This document shows positions 21,657-33,468 of a stretch of DNA of 64,000 nt, piece by piece (the stretch's first letter is position 1; each line of letters starts with the position of its first letter). The position numbers and the translations under genes are program-made. The stretch lies in the NCBI RefSeq assembly GCF_003171515.1, contig NC_089396.1:62001-126000 (forward strand), in the 5' to 3' direction. The notes under the pieces were generated by a model that had not been told where the DNA came from, did not search any database, and saw nothing but the letters and a program-made list of their open reading frames with translations. This DNA is from Pyrenophora tritici-repentis (taxonomy: Eukaryota; Ascomycota; Dothideomycetes; Pleosporales; Pleosporaceae).

Positions 21657-22203
21657 TGTGGCAATCGCGTTCGTTTCTTGTGTTGCTGTTTGCGTCCGCC
21701 AGCAAGGTCCGAGGCGATTTGATACGTCCAGATTCTTGACGAGGGCAGAGATTAACAACGCCCACGGGATTGCCATGAATCCATAACCACTCGTGTGGCA
21801 TGAACATGCCAAGCGACCTTTGTGATTTCCTTACTTGCTGACCAGTGTTCATACACGGCCAACCTACCAAAGCATTCACCAGCTGATGATCGCACTCAGG
21901 CTTTGCCCACAAAATCGATGACGAATGATTACAGCGCAGTCCTAAAACTCGCATTTAGGCTGATATGGATCTGTCGTACCGATCAACGTCTTGGGCTCGC
22001 AATGAAGCCAGAGCGGTAGAGCATAATCGTCGTTCACAGACCGAAGACATGTTGGAGAGAGGGTGTCGACAGGGTAAGCTACGCAATGAACGTTACTCGC
22101 TTACACGTCAGAATTGCCCTAGCTACTAGGCGTTGTGCGCACACGCTATTTCCGAAACAGAATGGAAAACCATTCGTAGCCCCTTCTGCCTGATTGCGAT
22201 TCC
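21657..22203. other. Intergenic region, likely divergent promoter
   Basis: 547 bases between the cupredoxin start and the F-box-like gene start, transcribed away from each other. No repeat or clear motif seen. Confidence 0.4.
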
Positions 22204-23784
22204 TTGGCTTTCTGCATGTCAAGTGCACTTGCTCCCAAGGTCACCGTGTCGCTCCTCACGTTGAGTTCAGAACTACTGTGGTGCATTGCGTTGTTACTGC
22301 AACGGCAGGAACTTCTGAATCTTTCTCTCGCAAGCAAGCGTCTACATTTGGTCACCGAGCCAGTGCTGTTTCGGGACTATAGCAACGTGTCTCGCCACGG
22401 CCGCTCATTCCTGCCTTTCCTCAGAAAAATAATCCGTCGACCCGATCTGGCTAGGCAGACTCGCAAGCTGAAAATCAGGACTTGGACAACGTCTGGTATT
22501 TCTCAGAGAACTCTACCTGCAGCAGATTATGTCTTGCTCGCCCAGTCCGCAAAGGATGTCGGGGTGATACAAGAGATGGTACCATTTGATCAGAGCACCA
22601 ACCATCTACAGAAGACGAACACGATGCGAAATTAAGTTACACTTCCTACGAATCAAGGAGACACGCACGCATTCGATCGCGAATTTTGCTGGAAACCATA
22701 TGCCGGAAGTGAAGATCCACCAGTACTTCTTGTCGCCCTACTTCCAAACGTGAGAGACATCGTGCTCGACGGGGTGCCAGGCGATATGCATGCTCTCAGC
22801 TGGCGACCAAAGCACGGCTTTCCAGCTTTGCGGACACTGACGGCCTGTGCAACGGACGGCGAGCTGGCATGGCCTCTAACTTTCTTTCACCCGCTGCTGG
22901 CTGCGGGTAGACTGTCGGTTTTTCAAGCTTCCCATTCTATTTCAGGGCGTCTGCAGCGTGACGGTCGCCATTGCTTGGAACGAGAGCCTTTACCGCTGGC
23001 TTTGCTGCCTCGGACACTGGCTTTGGAACAAATCGAGCTGGAAAACTGCTGTCTACGAGCATCGGACTTGCGTTCGTTGTTGCAAAGCTGCCATAGCTTG
23101 AAGAGCTTCCTATACACAAGCAGAAGATGTGAGGTCGGACCTTGGAGCCCCTCGCCTGCCAAGTTTGTCGAGCTTCTCAGACCCCACGAGACTACTTTAC
23201 ACGCTCTGATACTCGACTTGGACGTCCACCATTATGAAGACAAAATCGATGACCAGCCCTCGCTTATACAGTCTCTCGAGCACATGACGGCGCTGAGGGT
23301 TCTCGTCACCGCGCCAGAGATGTGGCACTACGTTGCGGTTGATCATGACGTGGTTACAAGTGACACCGTCGAGTTGGAAGAGTGGCGCTTGTCTGCGCGG
23401 GTCCCTCCCAACGTGGAAATACTGGTTTTTGGTTTGTCTGAGGCGGAGAAGACGACGTCACTGAGTCAACTCAGCGACCTCCTCCGCATGCGTGCGCTAA
23501 TGCTCCGCAATCTTACCAAGCTCTGCATTAGCAGTATAGAACAGGTCTACGCGAAGGCGGTCCAGCGGCTATTCCTCGATCTGGAGCCATTCATGGGCAC
23601 TGGGCCGCAAAAGCTGCACGCTGAGGTGGGGCCTACATATGTTAGGTCTGTCTTTGACACTGAGCCATTTCCCAAGGATCCGATTGAAGTACGATGGGCC
23701 GGCAAGATGTATATGGCAGTCCCTAGTGAGACTTCCCAATTCGCGCGAGCGTACGAGAGGATTCGGAGAGAGCTACCTCGGTGA
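22204..23784 (+). CDS. F-box/LRR-like protein, split by an in-frame stop or an intron
   Basis: The first block (22204-22632) begins with an F-box-like motif: LSSELLWCIALLLQRQELLNLSLASKRLHL, then EPVLFRD. The second block (about 22640-23784) is a long Leu-rich region that resembles the degenerate LRR scaffold of fungal F-box proteins (LRTLTAC, LEQIELENC, LRALVTAPE-like segments). Both blocks are in the same frame, separated only by TAA at 22633-22635. No GT-AG pair that removes this stop and keeps the frame is convincing, so this may be a pseudogene, a sequencing error, or have an intron I cannot place. F-box proteins present substrates to SCF ubiquitin ligases. The start could also be the in-frame ATG at 22216. 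The family assignment rests on the motif alone. Confidence 0.6.
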
Positions 23785-24273
23785 AAACGTCGTGGTGACG
23801 ATCTCTGAAGCTATACGCGTGTATGTATGAAACAACATTGCAGTGAATGCAGCAAATCAAGGTACAACCGCGCGAAGCAGTAGCCAGGGTATGAAGTGTG
23901 TACTTTTGTTCTATCGTGGTCACTTTATATATGTAGCCATAATCAGGGTCTATTTACATAACTTATCTCTGATGCTGGTAACAGTGAAAGGTGCTCATGA
24001 AGACGAGGGAGGAACACCAGGTCAACATACGTGGCACACGTGACGTTCTCACCTCATAAACCGTCACATAAATTGATACCAGTACTCATTATCGACTGTT
24101 ATACTTGCTCTTGTACTGGAATCAACGGGATTTATTAGACAAAATGAAGCAGCGCTATTATAAGGAGGACAGCTCTAAAAAGATTGATCATTGTGATCAT
24201 TGTGCCCGCCCTGACTACTCAATACAATATCTGCCGCGCTCGTCGCAGTACCAACAGACATACGAACAGATAC
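23785..24273. other. Non-coding stretch before truncated LINE
   Basis: About 490 bases with no recognised gene. The right end contains the target site of the LINE copy. Confidence 0.4.
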
Positions 24274-25216
24274 TACCCAAATTCGGATTGGCAACTCCGA
24301 TGTCTAAAAGCGGCAAATACGATCCGACGAAAACAAGCAAACATCCACCTACTCTGGGCACCTGGACACACAGATATAGTTGGAAACGAAAGAGCAGACT
24401 ACCTAGCAAAAGAAGCAACCAAAGAGGACCCCAGATCAACAACAAAGAGCATTGCCTACCTGGGCACGACAATCAAAAGGATACAACAAACGGAACAACG
24501 CCAAGAGTATAAGAAATACAAAGCAAGAGCAACCGCTCTAAACAAAGCTACCTACTCAGCCAAATACCCTCTTAAAATCAGCAAAACCATCCAAATGCCA
24601 CAGAACACGAAAAGAGTAACCTCTAGCGCCTTCTACTCTCTTAAGCTAGGACACGGATACTTCAACTCCTACCTAAAGAGATTTAAGAAACGAGACTCTA
24701 ATCGCTGCACCTGCCAAAACATCCAAACGCCAGAACACCTACTACTGTACTGTCATCTATACAAAGACCATCGAAAAACGCTCCTACAAACAATCAAACA
24801 TCGCCCAGTCACACTACCACTACTACTCCACACTAGTATAGGTATAGAAGCAACCCTAGCTTTTATCACTAGCACCAGAATAGGAACAAGAAAATGGTAC
24901 CTAGGACAGCCAACAGAAGACCTACAGAGAGACACTGTATAAAACTAAAACCACAACCCTCTCCTTTGCCACAAGAGCCCGCTGCTACATCTCTTTCTAC
25001 TTATCAAACTGCTCTTTAGCACCTGGCAACAAACAGATACAAGCTATCTTTTGTAGAAAAGCCAAAAACCATATTAGCGAACCATACCAGAAAACCATGT
25101 AAATTAGAAAAACCAAGATAGAACGGCCTTCGGCCAAAGTCCTACATAGTCTCTGACTGAAAAAGGACTCTAATGGAATAATAATAATAATAATAATAAT
25201 AATACCCAAATTCGGA
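24274..25216 (+). mobile_element. 5'-truncated LINE copy with 14-bp target-site duplication
   Basis: 24288-25202 repeats the 3' end of the LINE at 12542-13445 (C-terminal RNase H, zinc motif, 3' UTR) and ends in an AAT repeat. TACCCAAATTCGGA occurs at 24274-24287 and again at 25203-25216. By eye only about five base changes separate the two copies, for example TAGG/TGGG and TATGAG/TATAAG. This is the classic product of target-primed reverse transcription with 5' truncation. Confidence 0.93.
24289..24942 (+). pseudogene. LINE ORF2 C-terminal fragment
   Basis: In frame with the LINE ORF2 end: WQLRCLKAANTIRR, the RNase H motif GHTDIVGNERAD, the CTCQNIQTPEHLLLYC zinc motif and the same C-terminus (DLQRDTV). 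The reading frame happens to extend upstream into flanking DNA to 24184, but the part before 24288 is not LINE. It cannot act as a transposition protein. Confidence 0.85.
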
Positions 25217-26122
25217 CACAGACACAAACTCGAATTTTCCAGAACGCAAAAAGTTTCACAACTAACTAGGGCAGTTCATCGGGAGAAACTGATTCCAACT
25301 ATCCTTAAGCCGTGCAGCCACCTGGTTGTAGCGCTACAGCCAGTGGAAGAGAATTGCCGCGTCGTGTTCAGAAGCTGAAAAACGAACCCGCCCGGACCAC
25401 CTCGCCTATCGATACCGGTACAGGTACCGGTAACACGAGTTGGCAGGACGCGCTATCACGAGAAACTCCATCCTTTATCTATCCTTCACCCTCTACCCCT
25501 ACAGCAGCGGCACAATCCCATCAACCTGGCAATCTGGATGTCACAGATTAATTAATTGAGCTACTAATCCAAAGACTAGCTTCTTGATTTGATTATAGCT
25601 TCAATCTGGCAATCTCACAAGATCAATCTCACAATCCGGATTGATTGTTGCGGACTCTGTCCAACCTGACACTGCTCACGCAGTTACAAATAGAGCGCGC
25701 TACAAGCGGTGCAGCGTGTACAACGGTCTAAAACTTGGCTAGCGCGACACCTTTGCGGACATCGTCGAGATGGGTCAGATGCAAGATTATGGAACAGTGC
25801 GCCAAATATGTTAGTGACGATATGTCCACCATACTAAAAGAAGCCTCCCCGCCCTACGAGATTAGAGCCAACTCTGAGCTCTGCTAGCATACCTTCAACA
25901 CCTCTGACAGCATACATGTGTGCCTAGAAGCTCAAGACAAAACACACAGGCGACACCGATGCACCAGTCATGGCGTGCCATACCGCCAACCTGCTTTGAG
26001 ACTGTAAGTGTATGTAAAGATCTCACCTGCTCATGTCTACGCCTGCGGCATGCCTACCTGCAGCAAAAGCCCCGTGTCTCGTCTTGCGGCTTGCTGCCGA
26101 TACCACACCACCCTATCACATG
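25217..26122. other. Repeat debris with an orphan MITE-like end
   Basis: No intact gene. GATTGATTGTTGCGGACTCTG (about 25638-25658) resembles the reverse of the MITE family 1 terminus, but I find no partner end. A weak open stretch at about 25760-26010 has no recognised domain. The last 8 bases, ATCACATG, abut the first hAT copy. Confidence 0.4.
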
Positions 26123-29100
26123 CAGAGTTGCTATCAGTCAGTTCAGTCAGTCCGGAGCTCTCTGGACTGACTGAACTGACGTCCTGAGGTCACTGAACTG
26201 GACTGGACTGACTGCCAAGACTTTTCAATTAAACTAAAACTGACTGACTGAACTGACGTCGCCGCGGCCTGCGGACTGACTGGACTGACTGAACTGAGTT
26301 ACCTGACGTCGAACTGAGATAAATGCTCCTGTACTTTTGAGATTTCTTCCTCTGATAGTGTGCGCGCTAGCCCAGAAGCTGAGGTAGTTGTTGGCTGTAT
26401 ACCAAGCCTCTTCCAGCTCTTCAAGCTCTGCAAAGCTGAAATAAGCTCTGGCTTCATATGGAGTCTCCGGGTGCCTAACATGTCGCCAAGCTCGCTGAAA
26501 GTCCGCTCACAGTCTGCCGCTGCTGCTGGTATTGTTAGGACGTCAATAGCGAACTTTGAGAGTATAGGGAACTGCCCAGCAACTGACTCCCAGTATAGAA
26601 GCGGATTAAGAGACAGCCAATCCTCCTCAGCTAACGCTGGTTGCCGCTTCCATATCTCATACTCATCCTCAGCAAGGCTTGCCTCTAACTGCCGTGTGCT
26701 TTGCTCAATTGACGACTGTAGAAAAGCTGATCGCGACGTTGAAATCCCTAGCCGGGGCTTCTTACGCGGCGGCGTTACAGTGTGAGCTGAAGTGGCTGCA
26801 GAGTCCTTCCGCCCCTGCCACATACGCAGGAATGCCCGGTGGTTATTGTCAAGCCAGCCGTCGCGATAGTGGACACCGTCACGGGCAGTGACATGGGTGT
26901 CAGGCACCTTCCAGAGCGCTGAGAGGTGGTGTTTGTAGTGCGGGTGTAGTATTGTAGCAGTGTAGTAGACAGGCGCGTTATCGAATTTTGCGTAGTACTC
27001 AGCAAGCTTACAATGCGCAAGGTTAACGTTTGTAATAAGATGATCTTCAGGCGCATCTAGATCTTCGTAATTTACATCCTTAAGGCGGTCTTTGAGAGCC
27101 TCAAGCTGGTCAAGAAGCCACTCAAACGTTACTAGAACTTCCCATATAGCGCCGTGTCGGCCGTGTCGGCCGCGACCTTCAAGTAGCCGTGTAGCTTCGG
27201 CAAATGGCTCAAGGAGTCGAATGTATTCTGTTATTGTCGCCCAGTCCTTGCCGCTTAGACCCCCTTCGCGTATATATAACCGTGGCTGGGCAGCAGGGAG
27301 CTGCTCACGATTCTTCCGGCGTCGTGAGGTTGCTGTTGCAGCACTATGCTCCTCAAGTTTACACTCAATATAGCCATCGATAGGGCCGTGTAGCTCAGCT
27401 GCACGGACAAACGTGTTGAAATAGCTATTCCAGCGTGTCTTAACAGGCTTCACAAGCTGCCGGATGTGGGGTGTAACACCTAGAGACTCTGCCTCCTCGC
27501 ACTGTAGGCGCTCTAGTAGTTGTCGAGTTTGAGGCGTACAGATAGACGCAATCACGTCAAAGAGGACGCCAACAGGACCGTATTTGCGCCACTCATCCAT
27601 GTACTTCTCCTCTTCCTCAAGGTGTGCGGCTTCATTCTCGTACGCGCTACGGTCTTTGCCCCAAATTACTAATTGTGCGCTTAGGTTGAGTATATGGCAG
27701 CAGCACCGCAGCCGCCGCTCGCTTGCGATAAAGCCAAACTCCTCTGCTAAGGACTCAACTGCAGTATCATTGTTACTTGCGTTGTCAAGCACAAAGTACC
27801 CAACCCTCGCGTTGTCAACGCCAAATAGCCGAAGTATTGTTGTTGCTGCAGCGGCAATATTATTGCCAGTGTGCGCCCCGTGTAGCTCAGGCAACCCAAG
27901 CAGGTGGTCAACTAGCTTGCCCTCGCTGTTAAGGTAATGTACGCAGAGGCCAGTAAAAGCATACTGCCCACCAGTTGAAGTCCAGTTGTCGAATGACACG
28001 TGTATAAGCGACCGGGCTTCGCGAAGGTAGTTGGCAACAGCTAGTATGTATGTATTGTACTCAGTAATAATATGATCGTGGAGCGTTTAGTGGCTACGCC
28101 AAAGGAGAGCTTCGGCTAGCGGGCTCACGGCCGCAATCATGGCTCGAAACTGCGGCGTTTCTATTACGCGAAGGCTCTGGTTGTCCGCGACTACCCAGTC
28201 CTTCAGCGCGTCCTGAAATCGAGAGGTTGAAAAGCTTGCTGCTATCTCGTTTGCTACCTCTTGCGATACTTCTATCCCTTTAGACCTCATAATATATACT
28301 TGGGACTTTGCGAGCGCGCCCATAATATTGCCCTCCCGGCTAGCAATTGGTACAGGTCCGTTAGGTCCGTGTGAGTGTCCAGGCTTGTTGCTTGAGAGGT
28401 GTCGGCCGGCGTTTGTAGTGCTGTCAGCCTCGTAGCAAGCCTCCTGCTTCCGTCGTTGATGGCAGTACCGGCAAAGCCAGTAGTTTTTCTTGTACTTGCG
28501 GTGCCAGACGGCCCAGCCGTGGCGGTAGATCCAGCTTTTTGGCCCACCGCGACTATTACGCTCAACCTGGCGCCGCTCAAGATACGGCACACGCTTAAAA
28601 TCAAGCCCGTCGTAATTGTCGTCGTCGTCGTCGTCGTCGCCGTCGTTGGGGAAGTCCGCCTGTACTGCCAAGGGCTCATCAGCCTGGGCCTCGCTCGCAG
28701 TATCGCCAACAGTAGGCGCATTTGATAGCGATGGTAGAGGAGAATTGCGCTTGTCGCATTCTACAAGGCGGCGAAGGCCTGAATTAGAGGGAGTAGACAT
28801 GAAGTACACCAAGAAGTATTATGGCAACAGTAGTCTAGCGTCGTGTGTATAGCAGACGCGACGCGACGCGACGCGAAAGGCTTACTAGGTGCGCACCGGG
28901 TAGCGCATTTCCGCAAACTCTAATTAGCTTAAAGCTAGATGCTTTAACTTATATAGGATTAGTGTCTTTATATCTAGGACTAGCGCGGCTTCGAAGCCGC
29001 ACTAAATGTGGCTTTCACAACTCTAAAATACTGCTTTAAAAACAGCTAACGTCAGTCTAACGTCAGTCAGTTCAGTCAGTCTGGAGGCTTCTGAACTGAC

Positions 29101-29201
29101 TGGACTGACGTCCAGCTGCCTCAAGAACTGACTGACTGAACTGAGTCTTGGCAGTCAGTTCAGTCAGTTCGAACTGAGTTACCTGACTGATAGCAAGTCT
29201 G
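26123..29201 (-). mobile_element. hAT transposon copy A (left arm of 7.3-kb inverted repeat)
   Basis: A 3079-bp element with ends CAGAGTTGCTATCAGTCAG (left) and complement of CAGACTTGCTATCAGTCAG (right). Both termini carry many GACTGACTGAACTGAC-type repeats. The transposase is on the minus strand. The flanking 8-mers do not match each other (ATCACATG at 26115-26122 and TGCTCGAC at 29202-29209), but the inner one is the exact complement of the outer flank of copy B. Confidence 0.93.
26299..28800 (-). pseudogene. hAT transposase, one in-frame stop (copy A)
   Basis: The ATG at 28798-28800 starts a frame that continues to 26299, broken only by a TAA at 28089-28087 just after LLWRSH. Domains: a poly-Asp acidic stretch, a BED-type zinc finger (WIYRHGWAVWHRK, WLCRYCHQRR), the catalytic core (HVSFDNWTSTGG, FVLDNASNND, HILNLSAQ) and the hAT dimer domain (AADCERTFSELGDMLGTRR). 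The stop lies where the 892-aa relative reads SHNSV; CAA-to-TAA would explain it. The translation is identical to copy B, including the stop. Confidence 0.9.
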
Positions 29202-30389
29202 TGCTCGACATCACGCACGAGCTGTTCAAACTCCCAGCGTTCCTTGATGTACTTGAGAAGGGCGTGCCGTCGACGCTGCCTCTCCTGGCTAATCTTAGAG
29301 GCAAGCGCTTTGTACTTAGGATGTTTTGTTGCATTAGGAACCGTACGTTTGAGTTACTCTCGTCGGTTAAGCAGGGAACGAATGGAAGGATCATCGTCCA
29401 CAGATGCAGACTGTTCTTGTGTGAGTCGTCGTGGCCGACGACGATCAATCGAACGACTCATAGTACAAGCCGCCCGCATAAGGGCTGCCTGGGGCTGGAT
29501 GCCTCGCACGACCACAGTCCGCAACAATCAATTAAGTGGGTCCTAGAAGGTTCAGATTGGATTGATTGATTACCGCTTTAAGCCTAGTAGTTACCTATAG
29601 GAGTTTAAGCCCTACCTAGATAGGTAAGTGGGTCTAGGAGAGTGACCGGATTGAATTGATTGTTGCGGAGTCTACGCACGACAGCCTGCGTGTCAACCGT
29701 AATACGTCGTGACAGATAATGCTTTAAGAAGGTCGATATGCTAGCATGGCCCATCATCAGGTTCTGCATAGCCTCACTAACGTTGCCTACCCACTACGTT
29801 AATTCTGCATCCTGCATCATACACCTTGCATAGAAAAGATTACAGAACTTACCGTTCTCATTAAACGCCTTTCCTCCGGCATATCTTAGGGAATAAGGGC
29901 GGGTAACTTGAGCAAACCCCGTTACCTCGCCCAAAGTCCGGATCCACGGCAGCAGGGTGGAGTAGGGAAGAGGCTCGTTAGGAGATATGTCCCAACCATG
30001 CAGGGTCCGTACCGCTTTCCGAAACACGGGAATATCATCTAACATCCGATTCAGGCGTAATGGCAGCTCGTTGCGGCCTAGCGGAATTGTCAGCCTGCTT
30101 AGTTCCTCTAGGGAGGTTAGGTTGTAGGCTGCAAATGCCCGATCGCAGAAGAGCAAGCTAAGAAGGAAGACTTACGGACTGTAGAGGAGCGTCTCATCGT
30201 ACATAATTTTAGGGAGAGGGAAGGTATTCCTTAGAGAAAAGTCAGCAGGCGTATAAGTTCTAGCATAGAATAATTACGTATAAGTCTTTAATACCGAGGA
30301 ACTCCTTAGTGAATTTGAAGGTGAACTCTAGCAATACTCGATAAGGGCCACCCTTAGGATCCCGTAGCAGCGTAACCTGTATATGCTAG
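29202..30389 (-). pseudogene. DUF3435 (FluG-like) tyrosine recombinase, 5' portion, inverted
   Basis: Minus-strand coding blocks inside the spacer of the inverted repeat. In order: HIQVTLLRDPKGGPYRVLLEF (30384 downwards), TFPLPKIMYDETLLYSP, LLFCDRAFAAYNLTSLEELSRL, LRYAGGKAFNENG, then after a probable GTAAGT...TAG intron NVSEAMQNLMMGHASIS and TFLKHYLSRRIT, MRAACTMSRSID, and NATKHPKYKALASKIS to WEFEQLVRDVE. The GHASI...FLKHY segment matches the C-terminal catalytic His and Tyr of tyrosine recombinases in the DUF3435 family, which includes Starship captains and Crypton-like proteins. At least two TAA codons (near SP-x-VFLL and RRE-x-LKR) and MITE copy 6 break it. The N-terminal half is missing. 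The 3' part is on the other side of hAT copy B in opposite orientation. Confidence 0.75.
29513..29674 (+). mobile_element. hAT-type MITE family 1, copy 6
   Basis: 162 bp, same sequence. TSD CGCACGAC at 29505-29512 and 29675-29682. It is inserted into the DUF3435 gene portion. Confidence 0.95.
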
Positions 30390-33300
30390 CAGACTTGCTA
30401 TCAGTCAGGTAACTCAGTTCGAACTGACTGAACTGACTGCCAAGACTCAGTTCAGTCAGTCAGTTCTTGAGGCAGCTGGACGTCAGTCCAGTCAGTTCAG
30501 AAGCCTCCAGACTGACTGAACTGACTGACGTTAGACTGACGTTAGCTGTTTTTAAAGCAGTATTTTAGAGTTGTGAAAGCCACATTTAGTGCGGCTTCGA
30601 AGCCGCGCTAGTCCTAGATATAAAGACACTAATCCTATATAAGTTAAAGCATCTAGCTTTAAGCTAATTAGAGTTTGCGGAAATGCGCTACCCGGTGCGC
30701 ACCTAGTAAGCCTTTCGCGTCGCGTCGCGTCGCGTCTGCTATACACACGACGCTAGACTACTGTTGCCATAATACTTCTTGGTGTACTTCATGTCTACTC
30801 CCTCTAATTCAGGCCTTCGCCGCCTTGTAGAATGCGACAAGCGCAATTCTCCTCTACCATCGCTATCAAATGCGCCTACTGTTGGCGATACTGCGAGCGA
30901 GGCCCAGGCTGATGAGCCCTTGGCAGTACAGGCGGACTTCCCCAACGACGGCGACGACGACGACGACGACGACAATTACGACGGGCTTGATTTTAAGCGT
31001 GTGCCGTATCTTGAGCGGCGCCAGGTTGAGCGTAATAGTCGCGGTGGGCCAAAAAGCTGGATCTACCGCCACGGCTGGGCCGTCTGGCACCGCAAGTACA
31101 AGAAAAACTACTGGCTTTGCCGGTACTGCCATCAACGACGGAAGCAGGAGGCTTGCTACGAGGCTGACAGCACTACAAACGCCGGCCGACACCTCTCAAG
31201 CAACAAGCCTGGACACTCACACGGACCTAACGGACCTGTACCAATTGCTAGCCGGGAGGGCAATATTATGGGCGCGCTCGCAAAGTCCCAAGTATATATT
31301 ATGAGGTCTAAAGGGATAGAAGTATCGCAAGAGGTAGCAAACGAGATAGCAGCAAGCTTTTCAACCTCTCGATTTCAGGACGCGCTGAAGGACTGGGTAG
31401 TCGCGGACAACCAGAGCCTTCGCGTAATAGAAACGCCGCAGTTTCGAGCCATGATTGCGGCCGTGAGCCCGCTAGCCGAAGCTCTCCTTTGGCGTAGCCA
31501 CTAAACGCTCCACGATCATATTATTACTGAGTACAATACATACATACTAGCTGTTGCCAACTACCTTCGCGAAGCCCGGTCGCTTATACACGTGTCATTC
31601 GACAACTGGACTTCAACTGGTGGGCAGTATGCTTTTACTGGCCTCTGCGTACATTACCTTAACAGCGAGGGCAAGCTAGTTGACCACCTGCTTGGGTTGC
31701 CTGAGCTACACGGGGCGCACACTGGCAATAATATTGCCGCTGCAGCAACAACAATACTTCGGCTATTTGGCGTTGACAACGCGAGGGTTGGGTACTTTGT
31801 GCTTGACAACGCAAGTAACAATGATACTGCAGTTGAGTCCTTAGCAGAGGAGTTTGGCTTTATCGCAAGCGAGCGGCGGCTGCGGTGCTGCTGCCATATA
31901 CTCAACCTAAGCGCACAATTAGTAATTTGGGGCAAAGACCGTAGCGCGTACGAGAATGAAGCCGCACACCTTGAGGAAGAGGAGAAGTACATGGATGAGT
32001 GGCGCAAATACGGTCCTGTTGGCGTCCTCTTTGACGTGATTGCGTCTATCTGTACGCCTCAAACTCGACAACTACTAGAGCGCCTACAGTGCGAGGAGGC
32101 AGAGTCTCTAGGTGTTACACCCCACATCCGGCAGCTTGTGAAGCCTGTTAAGACACGCTGGAATAGCTATTTCAACACGTTTGTCCGTGCAGCTGAGCTA
32201 CACGGCCCTATCGATGGCTATATTGAGTGTAAACTTGAGGAGCATAGTGCTGCAACAGCAACCTCACGACGCCGGAAGAATCGTGAGCAGCTCCCTGCTG
32301 CCCAGCCACGGTTATATATACGCGAAGGGGGTCTAAGCGGCAAGGACTGGGCGACAATAACAGAATACATTCGACTCCTTGAGCCATTTGCCGAAGCTAC
32401 ACGGCTACTTGAAGGTCGCGGCCGACACGGCCGACACGGCGCTATATGGGAAGTTCTAGTAACGTTTGAGTGGCTTCTTGACCAGCTTGAGGCTCTCAAA
32501 GACCGCCTTAAGGATGTAAATTACGAAGATCTAGATGCGCCTGAAGATCATCTTATTACAAACGTTAACCTTGCGCATTGTAAGCTTGCTGAGTACTACG
32601 CAAAATTCGATAACGCGCCTGTCTACTACACTGCTACAATACTACACCCGCACTACAAACACCACCTCTCAGCGCTCTGGAAGGTGCCTGACACCCATGT
32701 CACTGCCCGTGACGGTGTCCACTATCGCGACGGCTGGCTTGACAATAACCACCGGGCATTCCTGCGTATGTGGCAGGGGCGGAAGGACTCTGCAGCCACT
32801 TCAGCTCACACTGTAACGCCGCCGCGTAAGAAGCCCCGGCTAGGGATTTCAACGTCGCGATCAGCTTTTCTACAGTCGTCAATTGAGCAAAGCACACGGC
32901 AGTTAGAGGCAAGCCTTGCTGAGGATGAGTATGAGATATGGAAGCGGCAACCAGCGTTAGCTGAGGAGGATTGGCTGTCTCTTAATCCGCTTCTATACTG
33001 GGAGTCAGTTGCTGGGCAGTTCCCTATACTCTCAAAGTTCGCTATTGACGTCCTAACAATACCAGCAGCAGCGGCAGACTGTGAGCGGACTTTCAGCGAG
33101 CTTGGCGACATGTTAGGCACCCGGAGACTCCATATGAAGCCAGAGCTTATTTCAGCTTTGCAGAGCTTGAAGAGCTGGAAGAGGCTTGGTATACAGCCAA
33201 CAACTACCTCAGCTTCTGGGCTAGCGCGCACACTATCAGAGGAAGAAATCTCAAAAGTACAGGAGCATTTATCTCAGTTCGACGTCAGGTAACTCAGTTC

Positions 33301-33468
33301 AGTCAGTCCAGTCAGTCCGCAGGCCGCGGCGACGTCAGTTCAGTCAGTCAGTTTTAGTTTAATTGAAAAGTCTTGGCAGTCAGTCCAGTCCAGTTCAGTG
33401 ACCTCAGGACGTCAGTTCAGTCAGTCCAGAGAGCTCCGGACTGACTGAACTGACTGATAGCAACTCTG
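30390..33468 (+). mobile_element. hAT transposon copy B (right arm of 7.3-kb inverted repeat)
   Basis: 3079 bp, the same length as copy A, apparently identical, in opposite orientation. Flanks are TATGCTAG (30382-30389) and GTCGAGCA (33469-33476). The second is the reverse complement of the inner flank of copy A. Confidence 0.93.
30791..33292 (+). pseudogene. hAT transposase, one in-frame stop (copy B)
   Basis: Same protein as copy A: BED zinc finger, catalytic core and hAT dimer domain, with the TAA at 31502-31504 after LLWRSH. Both blocks (30791-31501 and 31505-33292) are in one frame. Sharing the same nonsense codon shows that the copies arose from an already mutated element or were homogenised later. 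Readthrough is possible in principle, but there is no evidence for it. Confidence 0.9.

Noticed and set aside
24105..24512. A 135-codon open frame over the LINE junction
   Set aside because: It is a chance fusion of flank and an out-of-frame part of the truncated LINE.
25884..25891. CTAGCATA, the reverse of the flank TATGCTAG of hAT copy B, as a sign of the missing TSD partner
   Set aside because: An 8-mer is expected by chance about twice on both strands of 64 kb, and it is not next to an element end.
28616..28640. Short GTC/GAC tandem runs as a CRISPR or regulatory array
   Set aside because: They encode the poly-Asp stretch of the hAT protein; a eukaryotic window gives no reason to expect CRISPR.
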